A DNA stretch of 64,000 nt from JAYPHU01 sp038127535 (GTDB lineage Bacteria > Pseudomonadota > Alphaproteobacteria > Rhodospirillales > UBA2165). The DNA lies in contig JAYPHU010000020.1 of the NCBI GenBank assembly GCA_038127535.1, positions 5,963-69,962 of the forward strand, in the 5' to 3' direction. Within the stretch, counting starts at the first letter, position 1, and every line of letters begins with the position of its first letter. A model generated the notes under the pieces. It ran no database searches. It was not told the origin of the DNA and saw only the letters and a list, made by a program, of their open reading frames with translations. Of the stretch, positions 50,996 through 59,751 are shown piece after piece. The position numbers and the translations under genes are program-made.

Positions 50996-52783
50996 CTAGG
51001 AATCGTTGGCGGGCTTCTTCACCCGGCCGCCGCCGATAGGCACACCGGCGCGGCGCATGATGACATATTGCTGCAGGATGGAGAGCGCGTTGTTCCATGT
51101 CCAGTAGATGACCAGCGCCGCCGGGAACTGAGCCAGCATGATGGTAAACATGAACGGCAGGAACATGAAGATTTTCGCCTGCATCGGGTCGGGCGGCGGC
51201 GGGTTCAGCTTCTGCTGGAAGTACATGGTCAGACCCATGAGGATCGGCCAAATGCCGATCACCAGGAAGTCCGGCGGGGTCCAACTGATCAAGCCAAACA
51301 GGTTCACCGGGGTCAGGGGATCAGCGGCCGACAGGTCTTTGATCCAGCCGTAGAAGGGCGCGTGGCGTAGCTCAATGGTGACAAACACCACTTTATAAAG
51401 GGCAAAGAAAACCGGTATCTGCGGCAGGATCGGCAAACAGCCCGACGCCGGGTTGGCTTTCTCTTTCTTGTAGAGCGCCATCATTTCCTGGTTCATGCGC
51501 ATACGGTCGTCGCCGAAGCGTTCCCGGATTTTGACCATTTCCGGCTGCAGCGCCTTCATCTTGGCCATGGCGGCGTAAGACTTGTTGGCCAGCGGGAAGA
51601 ACACCAGCTTGATCAGCACCGTCAGCAACAGGATGGCGAGGCCCATATTGCCCAGATAGTCAGTGAAATAGAGCAAGGCGAAAAAGATCGGCTTGGTCAG
51701 CCACTCGAACCAGCCCCAATCAATAGCCAGGTCGAACCGGGAAATGTTCAATTTGTCCCGGTAGTCCATGATAAGCTGCGCTTCCTTGGCGCCGGCGAAC
51801 AGCCGGTTGACAGACACTGCCTGGGCGCCTGCCGCAAGGGTGATGCCGGATTCACGGAAATCGGCCTGATAGTGATCCACATTGTCGCGCTTGGCGTCGG
51901 AGAACCGCACGTCAGATGCATCCCGCTGATCTGGGATCAAGGCCGTCAGCCAGTATTTATCGGTGATCCCGATCCAGCCGCCGGTGCTCTTATCCTGGAT
52001 GGCTTTCTCCTGGACATCGTCGTAGTCCACCTCATTGAGGATGCCGTTAAAGACGCCGATCAGGCCTTCATGCAGGATATAAAAATCAAGCACATCGGGC
52101 GTACCGCGGCGAATGATCTGGCCGAAGGGGAAGACCGTGGCTGCCTTGCCACCGTTATTGGTGATCCGCTGTTTGATGCTGAACATGTAGTTCTTGTCGA
52201 GCGAGATTTCCTGCTGGAACAGGACACCGTCCTTGTTGGTCCAGCTCAGGGTGACCGGGTTTTCGGGGCTGAGCGTGTCCCTGTTGGCGGTCCAAGTGGC
52301 GTTGAGGGGCGGCACTTCCGTATCGCTGGAGACCCACCCGAAATATCCGTAGTAGGCGTCGTCGCTGCCCAAGGGTTTCAACAGCGCGATTTTCGGGCTG
52401 CCCTCATCAAGGGTTTCCCGGTAGTCCTCAAGGATCAAATCGTCGAACCGCGCGCCCTCCAGGGAAATGGAGCCGGTCACCCGGGGCGAAGAGATTTTGA
52501 CCCGCGGCACTTTCTTCAGGACCGCTTGCCGGAAGGCGTTCGGATCGAAGGCGGGCTGGCCGGGCAGGGGGACGGGCTGTGCACCGGGTGCGGGCGGCGC
52601 CGTCGCTCCGGGCGCGGCCGGGGTCACCCCAGGCGCCGGGGGTGAACCCCCTTCGTTCTGATTTGCCGCTTTCTGAGCCTGTTGCTGATCCGGCGGCGGC
52701 ATCGTGGATTCGATGTAAAACTGCCAGCCCAGCATGATCGCGACGCTTAACACGATCGCCATAAGGAAGTTTTTTTGATCCAT
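50996..52783 (-). CDS. yidC: Membrane protein insertase YidC
   Basis: A 595-residue insertase for inner-membrane proteins. It has an N-terminal helix (about 5-22), a Pro/Ala/Gly-rich linker (about 35-75), and a large periplasmic P1 beta domain (about 90-350). The C-terminal five-helix insertase core (about 365-570) carries the conserved GNMGLAILLLTVLIKLVFFPL and the cytoplasmic hairpin MAKMKALQPEMVKIRERFGDDR. It ends with a short basic tail. It follows rnpA and yidD, the usual order. Confidence 0.97.
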   Translation of the reverse strand: MDQKNFLMAIVLSVAIMLGWQFYIESTMPPPDQQQAQKAANQNEGGSPPAPGVTPAAPGATAPPAPGAQPVPLPGQPAFDPNAFRQAVLKKVPRVKISSPRVTGSISLEGARFDDLILEDYRETLDEGSPKIALLKPLGSDDAYYGYFGWVSSDTEVPPLNATWTANRDTLSPENPVTLSWTNKDGVLFQQEISLDKNYMFSIKQRITNNGGKAATVFPFGQIIRRGTPDVLDFYILHEGLIGVFNGILNEVDYDDVQEKAIQDKSTGGWIGITDKYWLTALIPDQRDASDVRFSDAKRDNVDHYQADFRESGITLAAGAQAVSVNRLFAGAKEAQLIMDYRDKLNISRFDLAIDWGWFEWLTKPIFFALLYFTDYLGNMGLAILLLTVLIKLVFFPLANKSYAAMAKMKALQPEMVKIRERFGDDRMRMNQEMMALYKKEKANPASGCLPILPQIPVFFALYKVVFVTIELRHAPFYGWIKDLSAADPLTPVNLFGLISWTPPDFLVIGIWPILMGLTMYFQQKLNPPPPDPMQAKIFMFLPFMFTIMLAQFPAALVIYWTWNNALSILQQYVIMRRAGVPIGGGRVKKPANDS

Positions 52784-52801
52784 AAAGTAAGCGTCCGACG
52801 G

Positions 52802-53170
52802 TTAGGAAGACTGGTCCGGGCTCAATTCCGCAGAGTTCCGAGGAGATTGCGCCGCCCGGATATACCCAGGCTGGTGCGGCTCTGCAATACACTTCCCGGC
52901 GGTTTTATCGGTTTTTTCGTCCCCTGCCGGTGCACCCGATCCGGGAACGGGGTCGAAACCGCTGCCGCCCCAGGGATGGCAGCGGCAAATCCGCTTTGTC
53001 GCCAGCCAGCTGCCATGGAGAGCGCCGTGGATTTCCACCGCTTCGACCGCGTATTGGGAGCACGTCGGCAGATAGCGGCAGGTTCCCGCGGTCACCGGCG
53101 AAATCAAGAGCTGATAGGCCCGGATGAAGGTTTTCAGAATCAACACCGGGATCAGTCGCAGAAATCTCAT
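52802..53170 (-). CDS. yidD: Membrane protein insertion efficiency factor YidD
   Basis: A 122-residue protein. The first 75 residues are the YidD family core: an amphipathic start (LKTFIRAYQLLISPVT) and Cys-containing CRYLPTCSQYAVEAVEIHGALHGSWLATKRICRCHPWGGSGFDPVP. YidD helps YidC-dependent insertion. The last 45 residues are a polar extension without family likeness, longer than usual. Its ATG overlaps the rnpA TGA by 4 bp (ATGA), and yidC starts 18 bp after its stop. Confidence 0.92.
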   Translation of the reverse strand: MRFLRLIPVLILKTFIRAYQLLISPVTAGTCRYLPTCSQYAVEAVEIHGALHGSWLATKRICRCHPWGGSGFDPVPGSGAPAGDEKTDKTAGKCIAEPHQPGYIRAAQSPRNSAELSPDQSS

Positions 53171-53547
53171 GACTCCGTCCGCTCCCGGTAGGCATCCACC
53201 CCCTGCAGGGCGCGTTTGAGGTCCGCCACGATCGCCGGGAAAGGTTTGGCGTAGGCGCTTCGGCGTCCAATCAGGACGAAATCCCGGTCACCCGCCGCAT
53301 GAACCGGTAAAACCTCCTCGACGGCGGCGCGCAGCCGGCGTTTGATCCGATTACGCACGACGGCCTTACCAACCTTGCGGCTAACCGTATAGCCGACCCG
53401 AATCGGTTCGACCGTCTCGTCGGACAGCTCCAAGTCCCCATGCGCCCGCGTTTGCAGGATCAACGAGGACGCGACAAACTTTTGACGGCTGCGGGAGACG
53501 TTCAAAAACTGCGGTCGGGATTTGAGTTTGCCAAGTCGCGAGCCCAT
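53167..53547 (-). CDS. rnpA: Ribonuclease P protein component
   Basis: A 126-residue basic protein subunit of RNase P, which matures tRNA 5' ends. The family signature RNRIKRRLRAAVEE is near residue 61, with VGYTVSRKVGKAVV before it and DFVLIGRRSAYAKPFPAIVADLKRAL after. The ATG is at 53547, 17 bp downstream of rpmH, and the gene is coupled to yidD by overlap. Confidence 0.95.
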   Translation of the reverse strand: MGSRLGKLKSRPQFLNVSRSRQKFVASSLILQTRAHGDLELSDETVEPIRVGYTVSRKVGKAVVRNRIKRRLRAAVEEVLPVHAAGDRDFVLIGRRSAYAKPFPAIVADLKRALQGVDAYRERTES

Positions 53548-53564
53548 GGCCCGGCACCGGCGGC

Positions 53565-53699
53565 TTAAGCGGACAGGCTTTTGCGGCCCTTGGCGCGGCG
53601 ATTGGCCAGAATTTTGCGGCCGTTGGCGGTCGCCATTCGGGCGCGGAAGCCGTGCCGGCGCTTGCGCACGAGATTACTCGGCTGGAATGTGCGTTTCAC
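53565..53699 (-). CDS. rpmH: 50S ribosomal protein bL34
   Basis: A 44-residue basic protein starting with GTG at 53699: VKRTFQPSNLVRKRRHGFRA, then RMATANGRKILANRRAKGRK and a short tail. This is the complete bL34 sequence pattern. GGAG lies 7 nt before the start. It is the first gene of the rpmH-rnpA-yidD-yidC cluster. No dnaA gene or DnaA-box cluster is visible upstream, as is common in alphaproteobacteria. Confidence 0.96.
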   Translation of the reverse strand: MKRTFQPSNLVRKRRHGFRARMATANGRKILANRRAKGRKSLSA

Positions 53700-53743
53700 T
53701 GTCTTTCTCCGAATTTGGCGGCACAGGTCAAAACGAGGAGCGG

Positions 53744-53772
53744 TGTATACGGCTTCCCCGCCCCTAAGTCAA
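53744..53772 (-). promoter_or_regulatory. Promoter of the rpmH-rnpA-yidD-yidC cluster
   Basis: On the minus strand TTGACT (53772-53767) and TATACA (53749-53744) are separated by exactly 17 nt and lie 45 bp before the rpmH GTG. This is one of the best sigma-70-type promoters in the window, as expected for a ribosomal protein gene. Confidence 0.8.
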
Positions 53773-53984
53773 CGGTTCGGCGGCATTTTTGCTCACTAAG
53801 GCTTGACTGGCATGCATGGCTTCTCTAGCCCAAATTAGGGCTATGTGCCGGCACGACTTTCTTTCTGGATTTGCCGGATCGGCGCCGGTGGCTGAGCAAG
53901 GCTCGCGACATCAGGACCTATCAATATGACTGGGCGTTGAGCGACAGCAAAAAAGCGCAGCTTCAATAGCTTGTCATTTTCTTG

Positions 53985-55748
53985 CTAGTCACCAAGCGCC
54001 GCGCCTTCCCGGCGCTGATCCGCGCCGCCGGTAATCCGGTCCCCGAAAATCCGAATGCCATGCAGACCGCTGGTCATCGTACGGACGCTTACCTCGTGCC
54101 CAAGTTTCTTGAGCGCCGGCGCCAGTTTCTCGGCGTCGGTGCCTTTTTCCAATTCCGTCGGTCCGTTACGATTCACCACATGGGGAAGGTCGATGGCCGC
54201 TTGAATATCAAAGCCCCAATCCAGGGCGGCGATGATGGTCTGCGCCACGTAACCAATAATCCGGGACCCGCCCGGCGAGCCGATCGCCATCACCGGTTTG
54301 CCGGCCCGGTCAAACACCAGTGTCGGGCTCATGGAAGAGCGGGGCCGCTTCCCCGGCCAGGGCGCGTTGGCGACCATCTTGCCGTCGCGGACCGGGGTAA
54401 AGGCAAAGTCCGTTAGCTGGTTGTTCAACAGAAACCCGCCGGACATCAACCGCGACCCGAAGGCGTTCTCGATCGAAGAGGTCATTGAGACCGTATTACC
54501 GTTCTGGTCCACGGCCACCAGGTGCGTCGTGGAAAGCCCCTTAAGGATATCGTCCGGTGCGAATGCGCTGTTTGGTCTGCCGGAAACCTTGCCCGGTTTG
54601 GCCCGGCCCAAAGACTTCTCCGGCGAGATGAGCTTGGCCCTCGTCGCCAGGTAGCCCGGATCGATGAGGCGGGACACCGGCACGCTGACAAAATCCGGGT
54701 CCGCGAGGTAGAGGCCTCGATCGGCAAAGGCAAGCCGCCCGGCTTCCGCGATCAGGTGCGCGGCTTCTACTGATCCCGGCAGGATCGACGCCATGTTAAA
54801 GCGGCTCAGCATGCCTAGAATTTGGATGACGGCGACCCCGCCGGAGGTCGGCGGTGGCATGCCGCAGATAAGGTGTCCACGATACGCGCCGCACACCGGT
54901 TCCCGCCGCTTCGCCCGGTACCCGGCGAGGTCTTTCAACGTCATCCCGCCCGGGTTGATCACGGCGCCCGTGACGGCGCGAATGATCTCTCTGGCGATTT
55001 TGCCTTGATAGAAGGCATCCGCACCACCCTTGGCGATTTTTTTAAGCGTCTCGGCCAACGGTTTGTTGGTCAGGATTTTACCCACCGGCAACGGATTTCC
55101 AGCGGGCTTGAAATAGGCGGCGGTGCGAGGGAATTTATCGATCAGCTTGTCCCGGCTGATCAACTGATTAAGCCGGGGTGAAACGGGAAAGCCGATCTCG
55201 GCCAGGCGGATGGCCGGTTCGAACAGGCGCATCCAGGGCAGTTTGCCGTGCTTTTTGTGGGCTAGTTCCATCATGCGCACGAGACCGGGGACCCCGGCGG
55301 ATTTGCCGCCCGGCACCGCGTCAAAAAATCTCATTCGTTTACCATCGGACGTCTGGAACATGTCCGGTGTCGCCGAGGCCGGAGCGGTTTCCCGGCCGTC
55401 AAACGCGTCGATCTCTCCCGAGGCGGCGGCAAAGTGCATCATGAAGCCGCCCCCGCCGATTCCGGATGATTGCGGTTCCACCACGTTGAGGGCCAGTTGC
55501 ATGGCGATGGCGGCATCCATCGCCGAGCCGCCGACATGTAGGATTTCAAGTCCGGCTTGTGCCGCGAGGGGGTTGGCGGCGGAGACCATGTGCTGTTTGG
55601 CGGTTACCAGCGCCTTGGTAGCGGGCGCTACGGACCGGGTTTGCGCTTCGGGCTGGGCGCGCCCGGCGTCGGCCTTCGTTTGCTTCCCCTGGTGCTGACA
55701 GGCGGCCAAGACAAAGACGGCGGCAAGGATTGTTGAAAAATGTCTCAC
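53985..55748 (-). CDS. ggt: Gamma-glutamyltransferase
   Basis: A 587-residue N-terminal nucleophile hydrolase that splits or transfers the gamma-glutamyl group of glutathione outside the cytoplasm. A lipoprotein-like leader (FVLAACQ, lipobox Cys near 17) suggests membrane anchoring. The precursor should self-cleave before the Thr of LSTTHLVAVDQNGNTVSMT (near 402). SRLMSGGFLLNNQLTDF and the glycine-rich GSPGGSRIIGYVAQ follow. The length is normal. It complements gshA and three GST genes in the window. The gap upstream is shared with the panB promoter. Confidence 0.94.
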   Translation of the reverse strand: MRHFSTILAAVFVLAACQHQGKQTKADAGRAQPEAQTRSVAPATKALVTAKQHMVSAANPLAAQAGLEILHVGGSAMDAAIAMQLALNVVEPQSSGIGGGGFMMHFAAASGEIDAFDGRETAPASATPDMFQTSDGKRMRFFDAVPGGKSAGVPGLVRMMELAHKKHGKLPWMRLFEPAIRLAEIGFPVSPRLNQLISRDKLIDKFPRTAAYFKPAGNPLPVGKILTNKPLAETLKKIAKGGADAFYQGKIAREIIRAVTGAVINPGGMTLKDLAGYRAKRREPVCGAYRGHLICGMPPPTSGGVAVIQILGMLSRFNMASILPGSVEAAHLIAEAGRLAFADRGLYLADPDFVSVPVSRLIDPGYLATRAKLISPEKSLGRAKPGKVSGRPNSAFAPDDILKGLSTTHLVAVDQNGNTVSMTSSIENAFGSRLMSGGFLLNNQLTDFAFTPVRDGKMVANAPWPGKRPRSSMSPTLVFDRAGKPVMAIGSPGGSRIIGYVAQTIIAALDWGFDIQAAIDLPHVVNRNGPTELEKGTDAEKLAPALKKLGHEVSVRTMTSGLHGIRIFGDRITGGADQRREGAALGD

Positions 55749-55882
55749 GCTGAAACCCCGGTCCGGATAGGTGCGGAAGGATAACTGTCTTAATCGGTCT
55801 GGGCCAATTTAAAATGGAGAAATCATTGAAAAATTACGGTTCTTTAGAGCCCGTCGCGGGCGCATAGCTTTTCTGCATTGCT

Positions 55883-55911
55883 CTGACTAGCGCAAATCGG
55901 GCCCATATGCT
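55883..55911 (+). promoter_or_regulatory. Possible panBC promoter
   Basis: CTGACT (55883-55888) and TATGCT (55906-55911) with a 17-nt spacer lie 65 bp before panB. The match is moderate. A small hairpin CGGGA/TCCCG follows in the leader. Confidence 0.4.
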
Positions 55912-55975
55912 ATGTCCACGGCCCCGACACCGGGATAAAGTCCCGGACCGGACCAGTTGAGAGGAGACTTGATCG

Positions 55976-56800
55976 GTGAGCACCGCCGTCAAAGCCGGAA
56001 AACGGATGACAATTCCCGACCTGGCCGCCCGCAAAGGGGGCGAGCCGATTGTCAGCCTGACCGCTTATACGACGCCCATGGCGAAGCTGTTGGATGAGCA
56101 CGTGGACTTCCTGCTGGTCGGCGATTCCATGGGCATGGCGGTCTATGGCATGGACAATACGCTCGGCGTTACTCTCGATATGGCGATCAATCACGGCGCC
56201 GCCGTGGTGCGCGGCACCAAGCACGCCTGCGTCGTTGTCGATATGCCGTTCGCCACTTATCAAGAATCCCTCGAGCTTGCCTTCCGCAACGCGGCCAAGG
56301 TGATGGCGGATACGGGTTGCGCCGCGATCAAGATCGAGGGCGGGCGGGAAATGGCCGACACGGTCAAGTTCCTGGTGGAGCGCGGCATCCCTGTCATGGG
56401 CCATGTCGGGTTGAAGCCCCAGTCGGTCAATGTGGCCGGCGGATTTCGTTCCCAAGGCCGGGACGATGACGGCGCCAAGAATATTCTGGCCGATGCCAAG
56501 GCCATCTCCGACGCCGGCGCCTTCGCCATCGTGGTCGAAGCCGTTGTCGAGAGCCTGGCCAAGCAGATCACCGAAGAAGTGTCCGCGGTGACCATCGGCA
56601 TCGGCGGTTCCAACGCCTGCGACGGGCAAATCCTGGTGACCGAGGACGCGATCGGCATGATCACCGACTTCACCCCCAAATTTGTGAAGCACTTCGCCGA
56701 GGTGGGCGAGGAAATCAGAAAGGCCGCGCAGGCCTATGCCAAGGAAGTGAAGGCCCGAACCTTCCCCGGCCCCGAACATTGCTACAACAAGAAATCCTGA
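55976..56800 (+). CDS. panB: 3-methyl-2-oxobutanoate hydroxymethyltransferase
   Basis: A 274-residue enzyme forming ketopantoate from 2-oxoisovalerate in pantothenate synthesis. Motifs include VSLTAYTTPMAKLLDEHVDFLLVGDSMGM (metal and substrate loop, near 23-50), IKIEGGREMADTVK near 117 and GIPVMGHVGLKPQSVN near 137. It starts with GTG, GAGGAG about 9 nt upstream. panC follows after 28 bp; a ketopantoate reductase-like gene lies 3 kb away on the other strand. Confidence 0.96.
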   Translation: MSTAVKAGKRMTIPDLAARKGGEPIVSLTAYTTPMAKLLDEHVDFLLVGDSMGMAVYGMDNTLGVTLDMAINHGAAVVRGTKHACVVVDMPFATYQESLELAFRNAAKVMADTGCAAIKIEGGREMADTVKFLVERGIPVMGHVGLKPQSVNVAGGFRSQGRDDDGAKNILADAKAISDAGAFAIVVEAVVESLAKQITEEVSAVTIGIGGSNACDGQILVTEDAIGMITDFTPKFVKHFAEVGEEIRKAAQAYAKEVKARTFPGPEHCYNKKS

Positions 56801-56828
56801 CCCCGGGTTTCACCGTCGAGCTCCGCGC

Positions 56829-57695
56829 GTGACCGGCAAAGCCTCCACTCTTCAAATCGTTCGAACCGTGAAAGACTTGCGCACCGCGATGGCGGCGTGG
56901 CGTAACGATGGCTTAACGGCCGGCCTGGTGCCGACCATGGGTGCGCTGCACGACGGGCATTTCTCCCTCGCCGACCGCTCGGTCGCCGACAACGAAAAGA
57001 CCTGCGCGACATTGTTTGTGAACCCCAAACAGTTCGGCCTCGACGAGGACTTCGACGTCTATCCCAGGGATGAGGCCGGCGACGCTGCGGCCTTGGAGGA
57101 ACGTGGCGTGGACGTGCTGTTCGCCCCCGGTGTCGAGGAAATGTATCCCGAGGGCTCAACCACAGCCGTTTCCGTCCCCGGTATCGGCGATATTCTGGAA
57201 GGCGAATGCCGGCCCGGTTTTTTCACCGGCGTGGCCACGGTGGTCTCCAAACTGTTGATCCAGTCCCTGCCCGACAAAGCCTATTTCGGGGAAAAGGACT
57301 ACCAGCAACTCTGCGTTATTCAGCGAATGACGGCGGACCTGGATATTCCGGTGGAGATAATCGGCTGTCCCATCATCCGGGAGGATGACGGGCTCGCGCT
57401 GTCGTCACGCAACGCCTATCTGTCCGATGAAGAACGAGCTATTGCTCCGGTGTTGAATGCCTCGTTGGTTCACGTGGCAGAGGCGTTGAACGCCGGCGGC
57501 GATGTTGCTGCGGCGGAAGCCGACGCGGCGCAGCAGGTGTTGGAGGCCGGGTTCAAAAGCGTCGACTACATTACTGCCCGCCATCCGTTGAGTTTGGAAC
57601 CGGTCACGGACCTATCGGCCGGCGCGCGGGTATTGGGCGCGGCTTGGCTCGGCAAAACCCGCCTGATCGACAATATTGGGGCGGCGCAGGGCTAG
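56829..57695 (+). CDS. panC: Pantothenate synthetase
   Basis: A 288-residue enzyme ligating pantoate and beta-alanine with ATP. The HIGH-like motif PTMGALHDGHFSLADRS is near residue 34, with FVNPKQFGLDEDFDVYPRD near 60, AYFGEKDYQQLCVIQRM near 150 and the KMSKS-equivalent DDGLALSSRNAYLS near 185. The start is the GTG at 56829. Its TAG stop overlaps that of the convergent sugar dehydrogenase remnant in a shared CTAG. Confidence 0.96.
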   Translation: MTGKASTLQIVRTVKDLRTAMAAWRNDGLTAGLVPTMGALHDGHFSLADRSVADNEKTCATLFVNPKQFGLDEDFDVYPRDEAGDAAALEERGVDVLFAPGVEEMYPEGSTTAVSVPGIGDILEGECRPGFFTGVATVVSKLLIQSLPDKAYFGEKDYQQLCVIQRMTADLDIPVEIIGCPIIREDDGLALSSRNAYLSDEERAIAPVLNASLVHVAEALNAGGDVAAAEADAAQQVLEAGFKSVDYITARHPLSLEPVTDLSAGARVLGAAWLGKTRLIDNIGAAQG

Positions 57696-58791
57696 CCCGC
57701 GTACCAAATCCGGTAGATCATCCCCGCCTCGTCGTCGGAAACCAGAAGTGAGCCGTCGGGCAGTTCCTTGATGTCCACCGGGCGCCCCCAGGCCTGGCCG
57801 TCCTGCAGCCAGCCGTCGGCGAAAACTTCCTTGCCCAATACCTTGCCCTCGGCATCCATGCGGATGCGCATCACCTGATAGCCGAATGGATCACTGCGGT
57901 TCCAGGAGCCGCGCTGGGCGACAAACGCGTCATTGCGATAAGCCTCCGGGAACTGCGCGCCCCGATAGAAGTACACGCCCAGTGCGGCGGCATGGGCGCC
58001 GGATTCGACCACCGGCGGGGTGTTGTTTGCCGGCAGGGTGTGGGTTCTGAACTGGCCGATGCGCGCCGTGCCGCCGCCGAGGATGGGATAGCCGAAGTGG
58101 AGGCCGTCGCGGGTGGCGTGGTTGAGTTCATCGGGCGGCACCAGGTCGCCCATATTGTCCGCCCCGTTATCCGTGAAAAACATCTGCCCGTTGCGGGGAT
58201 GAAAATCGATGCCGACCGAGTTCCTGACGCCCCGGGCGACGATCTTTGCCTGATTGTTGCCGGTGAGGCGGATGATGGTGCCTTCCAGCCCGTTCACCCG
58301 GCAGATGTTGCATGGTGCGCCGACGGCCACGTGACGCCAGCCTTGGCCGTCAAAGGCAATATAGCGCTAACCGTGCCAGCCCTTGTCGGGTAACTTGTCG
58401 AACAATGTCTCCGGATCATGTTTGCCGATGAGTCCAGCGACGGGACTTTGAGCCGGAACACCCGGTGCTGTTCCGCCACATAAAAACGCCCATCCTTCCA
58501 GGCGATGCCGTTTGGGCTTTTGAGACCGCCGGCAATTTGCGCAACATTTGACGCCGCCCCGCCGCCCGAAAGCCCAGTGGTGACGAACAGCCGATGGCCA
58601 CGCCGATTGCCGACAAAAACGGCATTGAGCTCCGGAACCACCGCCATGGACCTTGCGTTGGGTACCTGGGCGAAGACCGATATCTTAAAACCGGGCGGCA
58701 GCTTTATCAGGTTCAGCGGTAGGTTGCTCTGCGCCGAAGCCGACGTGGCCAAAAATAATCCGACGAGTGCTGCAATCAGAAATCGTGTCAT
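57692..58791 (-). pseudogene. PQQ-dependent sugar dehydrogenase-like protein, disrupted
   Basis: The intact gene would encode an exported six-bladed beta-propeller of the soluble aldose/sorbosone dehydrogenase type (signal peptide MTRFLIAALVGLFLATSASA at 58791). Blade text includes PPGFKISVFAQVPNARSM, NGIAWKDGRFYVAEQHRVFR and, in the C-terminal part, NSVGIDFHPRNGQMFFTDNGADNMGD and RGSWNRSDPFGYQVMRI. Two lesions break it: a frameshift near 58412-58428, and an in-frame TAG at 58367-58369 where GWHG-W-RY is expected (TGG to TAG). The C-terminal 212 codons could be translated alone but would lack half the propeller. Confidence 0.8.
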
Positions 58792-58808
58792 GACGCGCTT
58801 TCCTCTCT

Positions 58809-59744
58809 CTAGCCGGCCTGGAACCGTTTTGGACTGCCTGAATTCCTGACGGGCGACAGGACCAAAACTAGCGCCGAGCAAATGAGCAGTAGCGACACGA
58901 CCTCGCGCCAGCCGACTGCTTCCCCCAGGACATAGGCCGAACTGATCACACCCAGGATCGGTGCGGACAATGTCGAGACCGTTGAGACCGTGACCGGCAC
59001 CCGTTCCACCACCTGGAACCAGCAGAACCAGGACAGCATAATCGGCACCAGCAGCACGTAGACCGTCGACCAGACCGCGGTGCCGCTCACCGGAGCCCAT
59101 TGCGATGACTCTATGAATAATGCCGTGATAGTGATGGGTAGTCCGCCAATGACCAACTGCCAGCCCACCAGTTGTAGGGGCGGCAGGGTCCAGGTTATGC
59201 GTTTCTGCACCACTGTGCCGGCGGCCCAGAAGAAGGCGGCGAAGATCATCAGCATGGCCCCCACCGGCGCGCTTTGGATCACGCCCAGCTCCCCGGTCAG
59301 CAAAACGCCCAGCCCGGCGATGCCGATGGCGAGCCCGATCCAGCGGGCGGCGGTCAGCCGTTCGCCCAAAAAACAGACGCTGAAGTTGGCGGCCCAGAGG
59401 GGCATGGTGTAGGCGATGATGGCCCCGTGCCCGGCGCCCAGTTCCCGGAGGCCCACCGCGCTGAACACATGCCAGCCGCTGATGTTCAACAGCGAGGCGA
59501 CGATCAGCACTTTCCATTGCCCCGTGGGCCAGACGAACTTCCGCCGCGACAGCAGGATAAACCCAAAGATCAACGTGGCCGCCGCAGGCGCGATCAGCCC
59601 ACGATAGGTCCATGGGGGTATCTCATTCAGGCCCAGCTTGATGAACGGCCAGGAGGTCCCCCAGCCGAGCATGGCGATGATGAGAAGAATATAGCCTTTG
59701 GTGCTCAGACCTGTGCCTTGGCCCGAACTCTGATTTGCGCTCAC
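58809..59744 (-). CDS. EamA-family (drug/metabolite superfamily) permease
   Basis: A 311-residue inner-membrane protein of ten helices in two EamA repeats (about 17-150 and 160-300). IAMLGWGTSWPFIKLGLNEIPP starts the first and FFWAAGTVVQKRITW the second. YTMPLWAANFSVCFLGERLT is the usual end of repeat one. These are exporters or importers of small metabolites with unknown substrate. It lies 7 bp downstream of the ketopantoate reductase-like gene, so the two are probably cotranscribed. Confidence 0.87.
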   Translation of the reverse strand: MSANQSSGQGTGLSTKGYILLIIAMLGWGTSWPFIKLGLNEIPPWTYRGLIAPAAATLIFGFILLSRRKFVWPTGQWKVLIVASLLNISGWHVFSAVGLRELGAGHGAIIAYTMPLWAANFSVCFLGERLTAARWIGLAIGIAGLGVLLTGELGVIQSAPVGAMLMIFAAFFWAAGTVVQKRITWTLPPLQLVGWQLVIGGLPITITALFIESSQWAPVSGTAVWSTVYVLLVPIMLSWFCWFQVVERVPVTVSTVSTLSAPILGVISSAYVLGEAVGWREVVSLLLICSALVLVLSPVRNSGSPKRFQAG

Positions 59745-59751
59745 GTCCGAT

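Noticed and set aside
53848..53969. A short plus-strand frame upstream of rpmH ending in LSDSKKAQLQ
   Set aside because: It has no start codon or ribosome site and no recognisable family; at most a relic.
53700..53984. A replication origin next to rpmH
   Set aside because: No dnaA, no DnaA-box cluster and no AT-rich unwinding region are visible.
57692..58330. A stand-alone 212-residue sugar dehydrogenase
   Set aside because: It contains only the C-terminal half of the propeller and is joined to the N-terminal half through an amber codon and a frameshift.
58294..59613. A long 439-codon frame on the minus strand
   Set aside because: Most of it is a shadow of the EamA permease; only its last part, from 58791, is the true start of the sugar dehydrogenase remnant.
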